Numbered from the stretch's first letter, positions 1 through 9,928 are shown. The stretch: 64,000 bases of DNA from Guptibacillus hwajinpoensis (GCF_020524165.1 NZ_JAIVKU010000005.1:868001-932000); one strand, 5' to 3'. Notes: generated by a model from the letters alone, not told the origin. Numbers and translations: made by a program.

Positions 1-289
1 GTGCTGCTCCAATTTTGAAACCATTATCTGCTTCATCTTTCAACAAGCTAACGTCTGCTGTGATTTTCGAATCAATATCCATTTTTTTCTTCGATGCCAC
101 AAGATTTAATGCACCATCATAACAAGCTGCATAAGCAGCCGCAAACAGTTGCTCAGGATTTGAGCCTGTTTCGCTTGATTTCTCAGTTGGCATAACAAGA
201 TTTAAGTCAATTAAACCGTCCGAAGATTTAACTTGTCCATTACGTCCGCCTTCTGCAGTTGCTTGTGAAGTAAACATTACATTACTCAT
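1..289 (-). CDS. Ohr/OsmC-family organic hydroperoxide resistance protein (C-terminus cut by window edge)
   Basis: Thiol peroxidase that would reduce organic hydroperoxides in the cytoplasm. The first 96 residues are visible: an N-terminal FTSQATAEGGRNGQV strand, then LVMPTEKSSETGSNPEQLFAAAYAACYDGAL split over the usual Ohr order, with the first redox cysteine in the AAYAAC motif. The second conserved cysteine lies beyond the edge. The ATG is preceded by AGAAGGAGC at good spacing. It is transcribed away from the neighbouring cysteine hydrolase. The assignment to Ohr rather than a broader OsmC protein rests on the motif order and is fairly secure. Confidence 0.88.
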   Translation of the reverse strand, partial: MSNVMFTSQATAEGGRNGQVKSSDGLIDLNLVMPTEKSSETGSNPEQLFAAAYAACYDGALNLVASKKKMDIDSKITADVSLLKDEADNGFKIGAA

Positions 290-391
290 TGAATATCAGC
301 TCCTTCTAATTTGCATACATCTGAAATGTCCCCGTTTCTTGGTCATTTTAAACATTCTTACTCTCAGTAAGTTCTTTTTTCCAAATACAGG

Positions 392-420
392 TTGAATTTT
401 TATTAGGATCAGGGTATGAT
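392..420 (+). promoter_or_regulatory. Sigma-A-like promoter of the cysteine hydrolase gene
   Basis: TTGAAT (392-397) and TATGAT (415-420) are separated by exactly 17 bases and lie about 45 bases before the TTG start at 465. Each box differs from consensus at one or two positions. Confidence 0.6.
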
Positions 421-464
421 AAAAGAACGGAACGTTTGTTCCTATTCTAGAGGAGGAGATATAC

Positions 465-992
465 TTGCAAGCAACCGCACTTCTCATTATTGATGTACAA
501 AACCGTATGTTTCAGCGCGGAGCGTCCGTCTATCATGATGCAAAACTTCTATATAATCTAAAAAAACTCATTGCCTCTGCTAAATCAGAGGGCATACCCG
601 TTTTTTATATCCAACATGAAACTAACGGTCAACATTTGCAACGCTATAGTTACGACTGGAAACTACACCCTTTTCTAACAGTTGAAAAAGACGATGTGAT
701 CATTCAGAAAACAGCTCCCGATTCTTTTTATCATACAACACTCGAAGAACAGCTACATTTGAAAGGGATCAAACACTTACTTATTGCCGGTATCCAAACG
801 GAAGTCTGTATTGATACGACGTGTCGAAGTGCTCAAAGCAGAGGATTTTCTACTAGTTTAATTGGAGATGCACATAGTACCTGGCATACGCCTACTTTAA
901 AGGCTTCACAAATTATTCAACATCATAATCAAACGCTTCAATGGTTTGCGAACACAATCTCTACTGATCAATTTGTAGAAAGGCTCCGCTAG
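465..992 (+). CDS. Isochorismatase-family cysteine hydrolase
   Basis: Predicted amidohydrolase of the nicotinamidase/isochorismatase superfamily, 175 residues, the normal single-domain size. The catalytic triad is visible: Asp in LLIIDVQN near residue 10, Lys in IIQKTAPDSF near 79, and Cys in GIQTEVCID near 115. A cis-peptide-type GIQT segment precedes the cysteine. The TTG start at 465 follows GAGGAGG at 451-457. The substrate cannot be told from sequence; nicotinamidase is less likely because the metal-binding histidines typical of that enzyme are not evident. It converges with the HAD gene, the two stops being only two bases apart. Confidence 0.85.
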   Translation: MQATALLIIDVQNRMFQRGASVYHDAKLLYNLKKLIASAKSEGIPVFYIQHETNGQHLQRYSYDWKLHPFLTVEKDDVIIQKTAPDSFYHTTLEEQLHLKGIKHLLIAGIQTEVCIDTTCRSAQSRGFSTSLIGDAHSTWHTPTLKASQIIQHHNQTLQWFANTISTDQFVERLR

Positions 993-994
993 CT

Positions 995-1681
995 TCAACG
1001 TTGATTAGTCTTATTTATTTCAGCAGTCCATTCTTCTAAAACTGATAAAAGGTCGAGCAATGAATGGACGTAGACCTCTCCTGTCTCTTCAGTATCTTCA
1101 TCTCGTTTTTTCCATATCGCTCTCATTCCTACGTCTTTCGCACCTTTTATATCGTTGATGAGATGATCACCAACAAAAACCGCTTCATGTGCTTTTAAAT
1201 CCATACGCTCAAGCGCTCTTAGAAACAGTTTACTTTCTGGTTTTTTAATTCCTTCCTGCTCTGAAATCATAATCGTATCAAAATACGCTTCGATTCCAAG
1301 AGCACGGATATTGCTTAATTGAAATGCCGTTCTTCCATTTGTAATCATACCAAGTTGGTAGCCACGGTTTTTCAATCCCTCAAGCATCTCTAGCATGCCC
1401 ATAAAAGGTTTACAGTGCTGTCTGAAATGAAGAAGATAGTCATCTAAAAGTTCCACAGAGGATAGCCTTAATTGATACTCTTCTACTAACCTCTCATAAA
1501 CGTGATCTTTCCACGTGTATCCGTTGTTATCAAGTTCAATGAAACGAGAGCAATACGTTTCTTCTGTTACTCCAGCCAAATAGGGTTTGTAGCGTTGAAA
1601 CTGATCTTGTATAAATGATTCCACCGAGTCTTTTCGATTTAAAAGTGTTTCATCCAGGTCAAAGAGAATTCCTTTTATCAT
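995..1681 (-). CDS. HAD-superfamily (subfamily IA) hydrolase, YjjG/YfnB-like
   Basis: Cytoplasmic phosphatase of 228 residues. The HAD motifs are in order: nucleophile DLDETL near residue 8, motif II ITNGRT near 115, the motif III lysine in KKPESKLF, and the acidic motif IV GDHLINDIKGAK near 170. The helical cap between motifs I and II places it in subfamily IA. Relatives include nucleotide 5'-monophosphatases acting on non-canonical pyrimidines, but the substrate here is inferred only. An ATG with AAAGGAA upstream starts the gene. It stands alone, converging with the cysteine hydrolase. Confidence 0.85.
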   Translation of the reverse strand: MIKGILFDLDETLLNRKDSVESFIQDQFQRYKPYLAGVTEETYCSRFIELDNNGYTWKDHVYERLVEEYQLRLSSVELLDDYLLHFRQHCKPFMGMLEMLEGLKNRGYQLGMITNGRTAFQLSNIRALGIEAYFDTIMISEQEGIKKPESKLFLRALERMDLKAHEAVFVGDHLINDIKGAKDVGMRAIWKKRDEDTEETGEVYVHSLLDLLSVLEEWTAEINKTNQR

Positions 1682-1765
1682 CCTTTTTAGTTCCTTTCAT
1701 TGTTTACTCACCCTTCTCTCTACTTCACTTCTGCTAGATCACGTGTATTTCCTTCCAAAACAAAG

Positions 1766-1789
1766 AGATCGTGAGTAGACTCACGATCT
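1766..1789 (-). terminator. Hairpin downstream of the large secreted protein gene
   Basis: AGATCGTGAGT (1766-1776) and its exact complement (1779-1789) leave a two-base loop. On the minus strand it is followed by a broken T-rich tract. It lies 9 bases beyond the stop of the 1630-residue gene. Confidence 0.6.
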
Positions 1790-1797
1790 TCATAAAA

Positions 1798-4700
1798 CTA
1801 TTTTTCCTTAAGATTTTTTTCGTTTACTTGCTCATTGCTTGAATTCTCTTCATCTACACGCTCTTCGTTCGGTTTAGTTTTTATTACGTCGTTTGTTTGG
1901 ACTTCCTTAATGCCATTCTCATCCTTCTTATTTTCTTTTACTTCTTTATCCTCTTTCTGAGTAGATTCTTTTTCTTTTTCTACCCTTTCATTTTTTGACC
2001 CCTTCATTGTAAAGTGCCAAATGTCAGAGGTTGTTTTTCCCCCAAACTGATCAGAAGCAGTTGCATACCAGTAATACATTTCACCTTTAGCAAGCTTCTT
2101 CCACTTCGCTTCAGCAATAGCTCCACTCTTTACCCCAGGATCTGAACCGATTTTTTCTTCCGTATAAACATTGACTTCAAAATAATCAGTCGCTACACGT
2201 TTCTCTTGTGGCTCTAGATTAAGATCAATCGTGAATTCATCTTTACCTGGATATTGCTCATTATCATAGAAGTTATAATCATCTAAATAAGGAGAGTACG
2301 TGTTCATATAGATTCGATTATTCGCAACATCCACATGCAGCAAACGTAAATAGCCCTGCCCGCCTTCTGGTCCTCCCTGGTAGTCTGCAAGAATTTGATA
2401 CACGTTTCGATCAGCTGTCCCATCACCATCGTCGTCAATTTCATCTACTAATAACTCACTGTCATGGTAATGACCACATAAGGTTGCAACAACATTCTTA
2501 TTTGGCACGACAACTTTTTCATAGATTTCATCCGCAAGCGGGCTTCGATTTCCTGAAACCAGCAAATATTCATGGAAAGATAGAATCGCCATTCGATCAG
2601 GATACTGAGCTAAAACAGCATTCATCCAATCAATTTCTTCCTGCTCAATTCCCCAGCCCATATAAAGCATAAGGTAATCATTGCCGTTCTCTGAGATAAG
2701 ATCATAATGTCCTTTGTTATCTTGATAAGACTCACCATAGTAATCTCGATCGGTAAAACGCGCTTCACCGAAATACTTCGAAAAAGCCGTATAGTCACCT
2801 GTTTTATTATCAACGTCATGGTTGCCTGCTAGAACACCGTAACGAACACCGGCATCATCAAGCACTTTCATACTTGCATCCGCATTGTTCCACTGGTAGA
2901 CTTTATCCGCTTCATCTACTAAATCTCCGGTATGGAAAACGTATTTAATTTTCATTTCTTCTTGCTGATCTTTAATCCACTCCGTTTGCTTTTGATAGAT
3001 ATACGGATAGCTTTCAGAATAATATTGCGTATCGCTCATCCATACAAACGTATAATCATATTGATCACGATTTTCTGGAATTTCATCTTGAACAAGAACC
3101 GTCACTTTTTGGTCTTTTACATAATCTTTGGCCGTGACAGACCCTTCAAGTGTGAAATCTCCTTCTGGTGCGATTTGGTGTACAATCGGATCCCAGTCTG
3201 CCTGACGATGGTTCCAGGCATACATCGATACTTTTCTTCCTTCTAATGATTTTCCTTTCCAATTAAGAGCAATACGATCACGATCCTGAACCGACTCTTC
3301 TACCTCAATATCAAAACGGTGATAAGGAAATTGGGTCGTCGAATCAGTGGTCATATACTGTTGATCTTCTTTGGAAATAAGCTGAACCTCGTTATCGGTG
3401 ATTGCTTTCTCCCCTTCAGGTTTGAAAACGCCAGGTGGTTCAGTATCCACTGTATTCGCATGGACGCTTATATTTTTATCTCCAGCCGAATATTGATAGC
3501 CTTTATAAAAATCAACGTCTAACTCGTCATTAGTAGGATCTTCCACAAGTACTTTTAGCTTAGGGTTACCAGTTACATTTCCTTCCCCATCTTCTGGTGA
3601 AATGACATCAGGTTTTTCAGGCTGTTCTTCTACTACTGTAAATGGAACCTTTTCTTCTGCTTTGTTTCCAGCTACATCATATCCTGTAAATACTACAACG
3701 TGCTCACCAGCTTCAAGGTCGACAGAAGATGTCTTATAAGGCAATTCGACTGTCTCCCCATCAAGCGTTGCGGTCAGTTCTTCCATCCCTGATGTTTTAT
3801 CAACAAGTTGTGCATCAATCGTAAACTTCCCTTTGTATTCTTTTGTTTCAATCGTCGGAAGGATCGTTGGAGCTGTATTATCAACAAGAACTGTTTTTTC
3901 CACGCTTCCTTTCTTTGGATCGCTAACCTGAATGGTATGCAAACCGTCCCTGGACTTTCTTGTATCCCACTGGTAAGCAAGAGAAGAAAAGAGTTTTTCA
4001 GAAAGAGTAAAGTTAAAATCGATAACAGGAGCAGCTCCGCCCCCATCTCCAATTGTAAGTTCCTGTTCTGCATTCATATAAGCCTCGTCTTGAATCATTG
4101 TGCCATCACTCATGACAAGACGAATATTCTTCACATAGAAATCATCACGGTTTTCTTCTGAATTGGTATCAAATGGTGATACCTTCGTACCAGAACGAAT
4201 ACTAATGGTATTTTGGTTTCCAGTTTTGAGCTGACTGGATTGAATCGGAACCGATAGCGTCATGTAGCGATTGATTGTATCATCAAAAATAAGAAGGGCT
4301 TCTTCTCCCATCGTCACGCCATTCTGGAAAAAGAGATTCGTTTTCTTCACATCAAATGCAAAGTAAGCTTCATTTTCTAGAGCTTTGTATGTATTCGAAG
4401 GCTCTTTCGCATCGATTTTAAGAAGGAGATCATCTGGTGTTGCTCCATCTGCCGCGCCTTTAATGATTTCCTTTCCAGCGAGAATATCGCCATCTTCTAC
4501 ATTTAATCGAATAGCATCTTTAATTGGTTGTTCAATCTCAATCTTTTTTACCTCACTTTTGATGCGGTTCGTTCCATCAGATACTTCCGTATAATACTCA
4601 ATCCCTTTTCTACCAATCAAATCGGGTGAATAGATGGTGTGATGATAGAATGTATCGTCAAAGTCTTCTTTTAAATACACTTTGCGGAAGTTCTTTTCAC

Positions 4701-6690
4701 TTTCATGCTTATAGAAAAGTGCTACTGTCTTCACGAGATGATTATCCTCGGCATCAAAGATTAGTTCGACATTTTCCGTTTGCTTCACTTTCCCAAAATC
4801 ATGTAGCGCTTCAATAGAAGGCGGTTCGCTATCTTCTTCTACCTTAATTAAATCAGTTGGTACCTGACCTGGTAACACATCTCCTGGAGAAGCTGGCTCA
4901 GTAGCACTGCTGATTTTCCTTAGAATTTGTGTACCATCTGTTGGATACGTGTAAAGTATCCCTTTATTTGCAGCGGTATCATCTATGCCGACCTGATCGT
5001 TGTACATACCAATCGAAATCTCTTTCCCCGTATTGGTTGCAACTAGAATTCCTCGGTCACTGCTATTCGACATCCCGTTTGACTTTACTTTTACAATGGA
5101 TTCATTTTCAACTAGCTCTGAACCGTAATTCTTGTTAAAATCAGCAACCGTTTCGTTTTGATTTGCTGAATTGATAATCCAAAAAACCATCGACTGACCT
5201 GAAGGAATAGTGATATCTTCTTTTTGAGGTGCCCAAATTAAATCTGCTTCTGGGCCATCCATCGGGTACCGGTACTGTATTTTATAATCTTGAAAGTTAA
5301 TGGATTGATCTGTCGTATTGTAAACTTCAATGAATTCATAACCATCCGCACCATTGACATTTGTTGAATCCGGAACAACTTCCGTAACGAGTAACTCTGG
5401 TAATTTCGTTAGATCTAATCTCGGACGATTCATGCTAACGTTATACTCTTCAGAAGTAACCTCATGCTTTCCATCATTCGCTTTAATTGTATAGTAAATC
5501 TTATCTGACCAAATTTTTTCTGAAGGAATGACGGCTGAATACATATCTCCCTCTCCAAGCTCCATCGGAATTGAAACGGGCTCCATTTGCTCATCTTGTC
5601 GATATGATAAAATCGCTGATTGTACGCCTGTATCGTCTTTTATTTCCGCGGAAATTGTCAGATCTTGATTTTCAATTGGCTTAGGAACTTCATGATTGAT
5701 TACAGGCGGCTCATTTTTTAACGCTTCTTCTATTTTTACTGTAAACGGCTCCCCTGCATGAATAGGGTGGTTCTTTGTATATTGAGCTGTTTCTACCTTT
5801 ATGTAGTAAGTCATTTCTTTAGAAAAAGCAAAATCCTCTTTAGAAATGATGCCTTCGTATACCCCTCCATAAGGCTCTGAAGGGTCTTCTACTTTTTTCA
5901 TTTGAATTTCAACAGGTTCTTCTAATTGAGCTGGGTGGTAAACAACATAAACTTGCTGTAATTCGGTTTCCGCCGTTATTCCTGCTGTGATCTTCATATC
6001 TTCATTTGCACTTTGTGTCGTAAGTCCGTCATGAGTAATGGCCACATTCGATAATGGCTGTGGACTAAGTGGAACCTGTGTTTCTTCAACATGTCCTGGT
6101 GTTGGTGTTTGCTTAGCTTGATAAACCACCATCTCTTTATCACCAGTAGGATATTGATAATGCACGCTCAAATCCTCAGCTGCCTGATCACCAGTATAAC
6201 TGGCATGAAGCATTTCATTCCCCTTTCGATCTAGGAGAACGACCACCCGATTACCTCCGTTTGAAAACCCGCTAAATTCTTCTCCACCAAGGCTAATCAA
6301 TTCATCTTGAAGGTCGGTGACACCATAATGTTTTTCAAAATCAACGACCGTTTTACCGCTTTTGTTATACCATAACACCTTCGTTTTACCTGGTTCGATG
6401 ACCGTTGGTTCGACAGTAAGTTTTTTGTCTTCATCACTTCCATCTGTATAGCGATAAAGGAATTCATAGTCGTTTAAATAGAGTGGCTGATTCGTATTGT
6501 TGTAGAGCTCCACATACTCATAATCTTCCGCTCCTTTAATATTCGGTGATATTTCTGTAATAAGAAGCGGATAGAACCCAACTTCCTCCGCTTGTGCTGA
6601 GTTTTCAATGATCGTTGAAAACAGCATTGAAAATAACATGCATCCAATCATTCCAACATTAACAAGTTTAAAACCTTTATTCCTTTTCAT
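1798..6690 (-). CDS. Very large secreted lamin-tail / calcineurin-like metallophosphoesterase protein
   Basis: Exported protein of 1630 residues. A signal peptide (residues 1-34) ends near AQA. Two lamin-tail-like domains begin near residues 42 (LLITEISPN) and 434 (LLVTEVVPD), each with an EYVELYN or EFIEVYN strand; Ig-like or Bacterial Ig segments follow. The metallophosphoesterase lies at about 1205-1440 with SDTQ, HTGDL, GNHD, FHE and GHYH metal motifs in order. The C-terminal 60 residues are Lys/Glu/Asn-rich; no LPxTG sorting signal is present, so it is probably released or wall-associated by charge. The phosphoester substrate is unknown. Start ATG follows GAGGGGGATGAG. Single-gene unit. 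Confidence 0.82.
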   Translation of the reverse strand: MKRNKGFKLVNVGMIGCMLFSMLFSTIIENSAQAEEVGFYPLLITEISPNIKGAEDYEYVELYNNTNQPLYLNDYEFLYRYTDGSDEDKKLTVEPTVIEPGKTKVLWYNKSGKTVVDFEKHYGVTDLQDELISLGGEEFSGFSNGGNRVVVLLDRKGNEMLHASYTGDQAAEDLSVHYQYPTGDKEMVVYQAKQTPTPGHVEETQVPLSPQPLSNVAITHDGLTTQSANEDMKITAGITAETELQQVYVVYHPAQLEEPVEIQMKKVEDPSEPYGGVYEGIISKEDFAFSKEMTYYIKVETAQYTKNHPIHAGEPFTVKIEEALKNEPPVINHEVPKPIENQDLTISAEIKDDTGVQSAILSYRQDEQMEPVSIPMELGEGDMYSAVIPSEKIWSDKIYYTIKANDGKHEVTSEEYNVSMNRPRLDLTKLPELLVTEVVPDSTNVNGADGYEFIEVYNTTDQSINFQDYKIQYRYPMDGPEADLIWAPQKEDITIPSGQSMVFWIINSANQNETVADFNKNYGSELVENESIVKVKSNGMSNSSDRGILVATNTGKEISIGMYNDQVGIDDTAANKGILYTYPTDGTQILRKISSATEPASPGDVLPGQVPTDLIKVEEDSEPPSIEALHDFGKVKQTENVELIFDAEDNHLVKTVALFYKHESEKNFRKVYLKEDFDDTFYHHTIYSPDLIGRKGIEYYTEVSDGTNRIKSEVKKIEIEQPIKDAIRLNVEDGDILAGKEIIKGAADGATPDDLLLKIDAKEPSNTYKALENEAYFAFDVKKTNLFFQNGVTMGEEALLIFDDTINRYMTLSVPIQSSQLKTGNQNTISIRSGTKVSPFDTNSEENRDDFYVKNIRLVMSDGTMIQDEAYMNAEQELTIGDGGGAAPVIDFNFTLSEKLFSSLAYQWDTRKSRDGLHTIQVSDPKKGSVEKTVLVDNTAPTILPTIETKEYKGKFTIDAQLVDKTSGMEELTATLDGETVELPYKTSSVDLEAGEHVVVFTGYDVAGNKAEEKVPFTVVEEQPEKPDVISPEDGEGNVTGNPKLKVLVEDPTNDELDVDFYKGYQYSAGDKNISVHANTVDTEPPGVFKPEGEKAITDNEVQLISKEDQQYMTTDSTTQFPYHRFDIEVEESVQDRDRIALNWKGKSLEGRKVSMYAWNHRQADWDPIVHQIAPEGDFTLEGSVTAKDYVKDQKVTVLVQDEIPENRDQYDYTFVWMSDTQYYSESYPYIYQKQTEWIKDQQEEMKIKYVFHTGDLVDEADKVYQWNNADASMKVLDDAGVRYGVLAGNHDVDNKTGDYTAFSKYFGEARFTDRDYYGESYQDNKGHYDLISENGNDYLMLYMGWGIEQEEIDWMNAVLAQYPDRMAILSFHEYLLVSGNRSPLADEIYEKVVVPNKNVVATLCGHYHDSELLVDEIDDDGDGTADRNVYQILADYQGGPEGGQGYLRLLHVDVANNRIYMNTYSPYLDDYNFYDNEQYPGKDEFTIDLNLEPQEKRVATDYFEVNVYTEEKIGSDPGVKSGAIAEAKWKKLAKGEMYYWYATASDQFGGKTTSDIWHFTMKGSKNERVEKEKESTQKEDKEVKENKKDENGIKEVQTNDVIKTKPNEERVDEENSSNEQVNEKNLKEK

Positions 6691-6860
6691 CTCATCCCCC
6701 TCATTCGTTCATAGTGGACCCCCCAACTCTTATAGTAGAGTGAAACTATTAATGGTTTATTTTTAAATTGTAAAATTAGGATAAATTTTCCGAATCTATT
6801 TACTTTTACACTTCCTTATGTAAAATTGAATATTAATATCCAAGAGGAGGAGTATGTCAA

Positions 6861-7667
6861 TTGATTAGACGATTAACTGAAGAAGACCATTTCCAATGCC
6901 TTTCCTTGCTAACTCCGCATGCAGCTGAAAATTTGTTTATATTAGGAGACATTGAAGCCTATGGATATGATCAACCATTTCAAAAACTTTGGGGCGATTT
7001 CTCTGAGGACGGTACATTACGAGCTGTTCTATTAAAATATGAAAGAAACTATATTCCCTATGCTCCTGCCGAATTTGATGCGGAAGGTTTTGCAAAGGTC
7101 ATTTCAAACGATACAAACTTCCTGATGGTATCGGGTCTGAAGCGAGTGACCAACCAAATTCAGCCCCATATCACACACCCCCCTCGTTCAATTCGGGAAC
7201 TGTTCTATGCTAAGTGTGAAAGCTTGGATGAGCTTTCCCTAAAGAACATGGAAGATGTGAAAAAAGCAAATTTGGTTGATCTTGATAAAATTCATATCCT
7301 TCATAACAATATTGATGAATTTGATGCCACTGAAACTGTAGAAGAAAAACAGCGTAATCAAGAGAAAGGCGTATCAAGAACATACTTTATTGAGGTGGAT
7401 GGCCGACCTGTTTCAGCCGCTTCTACAGCAGCTGAAAATTCCCAATCTGCTATGGTTGTTGGTGTCTGTACCTTACCAGACTATAAACGAAAGGGTTATG
7501 CTACTACATGTACAACTAAGTTATGTTTCGACGTTCTTCAAGAAGGAAAAGTACTGTGTCTCTTTTATGATAATCCTGAAGCCGGTACTATTTATAAACG
7601 AATTGGTTTTCAGGACATCGAGAAATGGATGATGGTTAACTTTGAAACTGAAATGACTTCGATTTAA
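6861..7667 (+). CDS. GNAT-family N-acetyltransferase
   Basis: A 268-residue protein whose C-terminal third (about 170-260) is a GNAT fold: VGVCTLPDYKRKGYA is the acetyl-CoA-binding motif A with an RKGYA turn, followed by the IYKRIGF motif B. The N-terminal half resembles the extra domain of COG3393-type predicted acetyltransferases. The TTG at 6861 is chosen because GAGGAGG (6844-6850) is correctly spaced, while the nearer ATG at 6854 runs into a stop after four codons. The acceptor is unknown. A monocistronic unit. Confidence 0.8.
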   Translation: MIRRLTEEDHFQCLSLLTPHAAENLFILGDIEAYGYDQPFQKLWGDFSEDGTLRAVLLKYERNYIPYAPAEFDAEGFAKVISNDTNFLMVSGLKRVTNQIQPHITHPPRSIRELFYAKCESLDELSLKNMEDVKKANLVDLDKIHILHNNIDEFDATETVEEKQRNQEKGVSRTYFIEVDGRPVSAASTAAENSQSAMVVGVCTLPDYKRKGYATTCTTKLCFDVLQEGKVLCLFYDNPEAGTIYKRIGFQDIEKWMMVNFETEMTSI

Positions 7668-7699
7668 ATAATATTTTCAAAGCGCCCACTTCTTAGCCA

Positions 7700-7717
7700 A
7701 AAATGGATTTCCATTTT
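7700..7717 (+). terminator. Weak hairpin after the GNAT gene
   Basis: AAAATGGA and TCCATTTT form an 8-bp A/T-rich stem with a two-base loop; the right arm ends in four T. It lies 33 bases past the stop at 7667. Confidence 0.35.
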
Positions 7718-7795
7718 GTCATGACCTAGTCACATGTCTCTTCTAAATTCACTTGTGATTACCTCCTAACTTTCTTAGTATTAAGGTGTTGATCT

Positions 7796-7832
7796 AGTTT
7801 ACAAGAGTCTAGTTATGGCCATACTGTAAACT
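7796..7832. promoter_or_regulatory. Inverted repeat (putative operator) before the His-rich lipoprotein
   Basis: AGTTTACA (7796-7803) and its exact complement TGTAAACT (7825-7832) flank 21 bases. The right half overlaps the spacer just ahead of a GATAAT -10-like box (7835-7840), a position typical of a repressor site. No regulator is assigned. Confidence 0.4.
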
Positions 7833-7870
7833 TAGATAATGATTTAATCGCAAATGAAAGGAAGAGTATC

Positions 7871-8641
7871 ATGAGAAAAATAGGTTCTTGGATTTCCATC
7901 CTTAGTGTCGCTGTCGCACTTGCTGCTTGCGGACAGGATAATGCAAATGAAACCGAAAACAATTCAACAGCAGAAGAAACGCAGGTGGAAACACTTGATG
8001 TTGCACTCGATACTCCTGAAAAGGTAGAAAAAGGCGAAAAGGTGACTTTCTCAGCAACCGTTACTCAGGGAGATGAAACGGTAGACGATGCAGATGAAGT
8101 GATGTTTGAAGTATGGAAAGAAGGATCCAAAGAAGAGAGCGAAATGATCGAAGCTTCTCGCGATGGTGATGGGGTGTATTCCGCTGAAAAGGAACTCGAT
8201 GAGGCAGGAAAATATTTTGTTCAATCCCATGTAACTGCACGCGACCTACATACGATGCCGAAAAATGAAATCATGGTCGGTTCTGAAGAAGAAGCCGCTT
8301 CTGAAAGTCATGAACACGAGCATGAACACGAGCATGAACACGAAAGCGACGTATCCATACATTTGATGAAGCCTGAAGAAATAAAAGTCAATGAAGAAGT
8401 TTCCTTAATGGCCCACCTGCAAAAAGACGATTCTGCCTTAACGGGCGCTGACGTCAGATTTGAAATCTCAAAAGTAGACGAAGAAAAAGCTGAGTGGATT
8501 GACGCTAAAGAAATGAAGGATGGAGAATACGAAGCATCTACCTCATTTAAAAATGCTGGCGACTATACGGTTACCATCCATGTTGAAAATGATGAAGGTC
8601 TCCATGAACATACAGAGGAAAATGTAACAATCACAGAATAA
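7871..8641 (+). CDS. Lipoprotein with YtkA/FixH-like domains and a His-Glu repeat
   Basis: Predicted membrane-anchored lipoprotein of 256 residues. A signal peptide ends in the lipobox LAAC with Cys20 as the lipidation site. Two YtkA-like beta domains (about 42-135 and 160-255) are joined by a His-Glu alternating linker around residues 144-158, which is likely to bind divalent metal. Each domain repeats the pattern E.V..G..V.........V..A.V.F.V. Homologues are hypothetical extracytoplasmic lipoproteins; a metal-handling role is inference from the histidines alone. The ATG follows AAAGGAAGAG. It sits behind an inverted-repeat promoter and ends at a shared terminator with tyrS. Confidence 0.78.
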   Translation: MRKIGSWISILSVAVALAACGQDNANETENNSTAEETQVETLDVALDTPEKVEKGEKVTFSATVTQGDETVDDADEVMFEVWKEGSKEESEMIEASRDGDGVYSAEKELDEAGKYFVQSHVTARDLHTMPKNEIMVGSEEEAASESHEHEHEHEHEHESDVSIHLMKPEEIKVNEEVSLMAHLQKDDSALTGADVRFEISKVDEEKAEWIDAKEMKDGEYEASTSFKNAGDYTVTIHVENDEGLHEHTEENVTITE

Positions 8642-8642
8642 C

Positions 8643-8680
8643 GAAGAGGCTCCCCCTTTCACTTAAGGGGGAGCCTCTTC
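8643..8680. terminator. Bidirectional terminator between the lipoprotein and tyrS
   Basis: A 16-bp perfect stem (8643-8658 with 8665-8680) rich in C/G around a six-base loop fills the gap between two convergent stops. No long T run follows on either side, but stem strength and position support the call. Confidence 0.75.
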
Positions 8681-9928
8681 CTAGTTGAACTTGATTTTTT
8701 TGAATTTTCGTTTTCCTACTTGAATTACGAGCCCATCCTCTATCTTCACGTCCTCGTTAACATCCGTCACTTTTACCTCATTTAGCTTAATGCCGCCGTT
8801 TTTCACCATTCGTCTTGCTTCACTTGTTGAGGGTAGCATGCCGAGTGAAACGATTAAATTCGAAATGGAGACAGTACGTTCCCCTTCCCATAGCACTTCC
8901 TCGATATCGGTTGGCAGCTGCTTTTGCTGAAACACTTTCTGAAATTGGGACTCGGCTGCTTGAGAAGCTGTTTCTCCGTGAAACATGCGGACAATGGTTT
9001 TTGCGAGATTCATCTTTGCTGTTCTTGGATGAATCTGATCCTCTTCCACCTGCTGTCGCACCATCTTCTTTTCATCTAGCGATAAATCGGTAATCAGTTC
9101 GGTGTATTTTACAACAAGTTCATCTGGTAGCGACATCGCTTTTCCATACATTTCTGATGGTTTTTCCGTAATTCCGATGTAGTTGCCTTTTGACTTAGAC
9201 ATTTTCTCAATTCCATCTAACCCTTCAAGCAAAGGCATCATTAATACAACTTGTTTCTCTTTTCCGAACTGTTCTTGAAGGTGACGCCCCATAAGCACGT
9301 TAAAATATTGATCATTACCACCAAGTTCGATATCACTTTCTAAATGAACAGAGTCATACCCCTGCATGAGCGGGTAAAAGAATTCATGAAGAGAGACGGG
9401 TTTATTCTCCTTCATTCGATTTTCAAAGTCGTCCCGCTCAAGTAAACGAGCGACCGTTATTTTACCAGCAAGTTCAATCACATCTTCAAACTTTAGTTCG
9501 GAAAGCCATTTTGCATTATAATGAAGCTCCACTTTACTTTGATCCAGAACTTTTCCGAACTGTTCAAGGTAGGTCACGGCATTTCGTTTCACTTCTTCAT
9601 CAGTCAGTTGCACTCTTGCCGTAGACTTTCCTGTCGGATCACCAATCTTCCCTGTAAAGTCTCCAATAATTAATTGAATGGTATGCCCATTTTCTTGAAA
9701 CTGTCTTAACTTATTTAACACAACGGTGTGACCAATATGAACATCCGGCGCAGAAGGATCAAGCCCTAATTTTACCTTAAGCGGTTTATTGTGAATAAGC
9801 GAACTCGCGATTTTTTGCTTAAGCTCTTCTCCGGGAATGACTTGACTCGTTCCATGGGTATAAACCGCATACTGCCTTTCCATTTCCTTTCTTTGCTGAT
9901 CAGATAAGTGATCCATGATGCTAGTCAT
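8681..9928 (-). CDS. tyrS: Tyrosyl-tRNA synthetase (TyrZ-type)
   Basis: Class I aminoacyl-tRNA synthetase charging tRNA-Tyr, 415 residues. The HIGH signature appears as PDVHIGHT near residue 60, KMSKS near 243, and an S4 RNA-binding domain in the last 65 residues ([15 protein letters not shown]). The sequence resembles the TyrZ type of Bacillus rather than the other TyrS lineage, judged from memory. An upstream T-box with a UAC specifier confirms the amino acid. The start is ATG; a second in-frame ATG four codons on is possible. Monocistronic. Confidence 0.95.
   Translation of the reverse strand: MTSIMDHLSDQQRKEMERQYAVYTHGTSQVIPGEELKQKIASSLIHNKPLKVKLGLDPSAPDVHIGHTVVLNKLRQFQENGHTIQLIIGDFTGKIGDPTGKSTARVQLTDEEVKRNAVTYLEQFGKVLDQSKVELHYNAKWLSELKFEDVIELAGKITVARLLERDDFENRMKENKPVSLHEFFYPLMQGYDSVHLESDIELGGNDQYFNVLMGRHLQEQFGKEKQVVLMMPLLEGLDGIEKMSKSKGNYIGITEKPSEMYGKAMSLPDELVVKYTELITDLSLDEKKMVRQQVEEDQIHPRTAKMNLAKTIVRMFHGETASQAAESQFQKVFQQKQLPTDIEEVLWEGERTVSISNLIVSLGMLPSTSEARRMVKNGGIKLNEVKVTDVNEDVKIEDGLVIQVGKRKFKKIKFN

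Noticed and set aside
2484..5138. Several plus-strand reading frames within the large secreted gene
   Set aside because: All lie antisense to a clearly coding frame and show no ribosome sites or domains.
8300..8345. Short tandem DNA repeat (CATGAACACGAG units)
   Set aside because: It is the in-frame code for the His-Glu linker rather than an independent repeat element.
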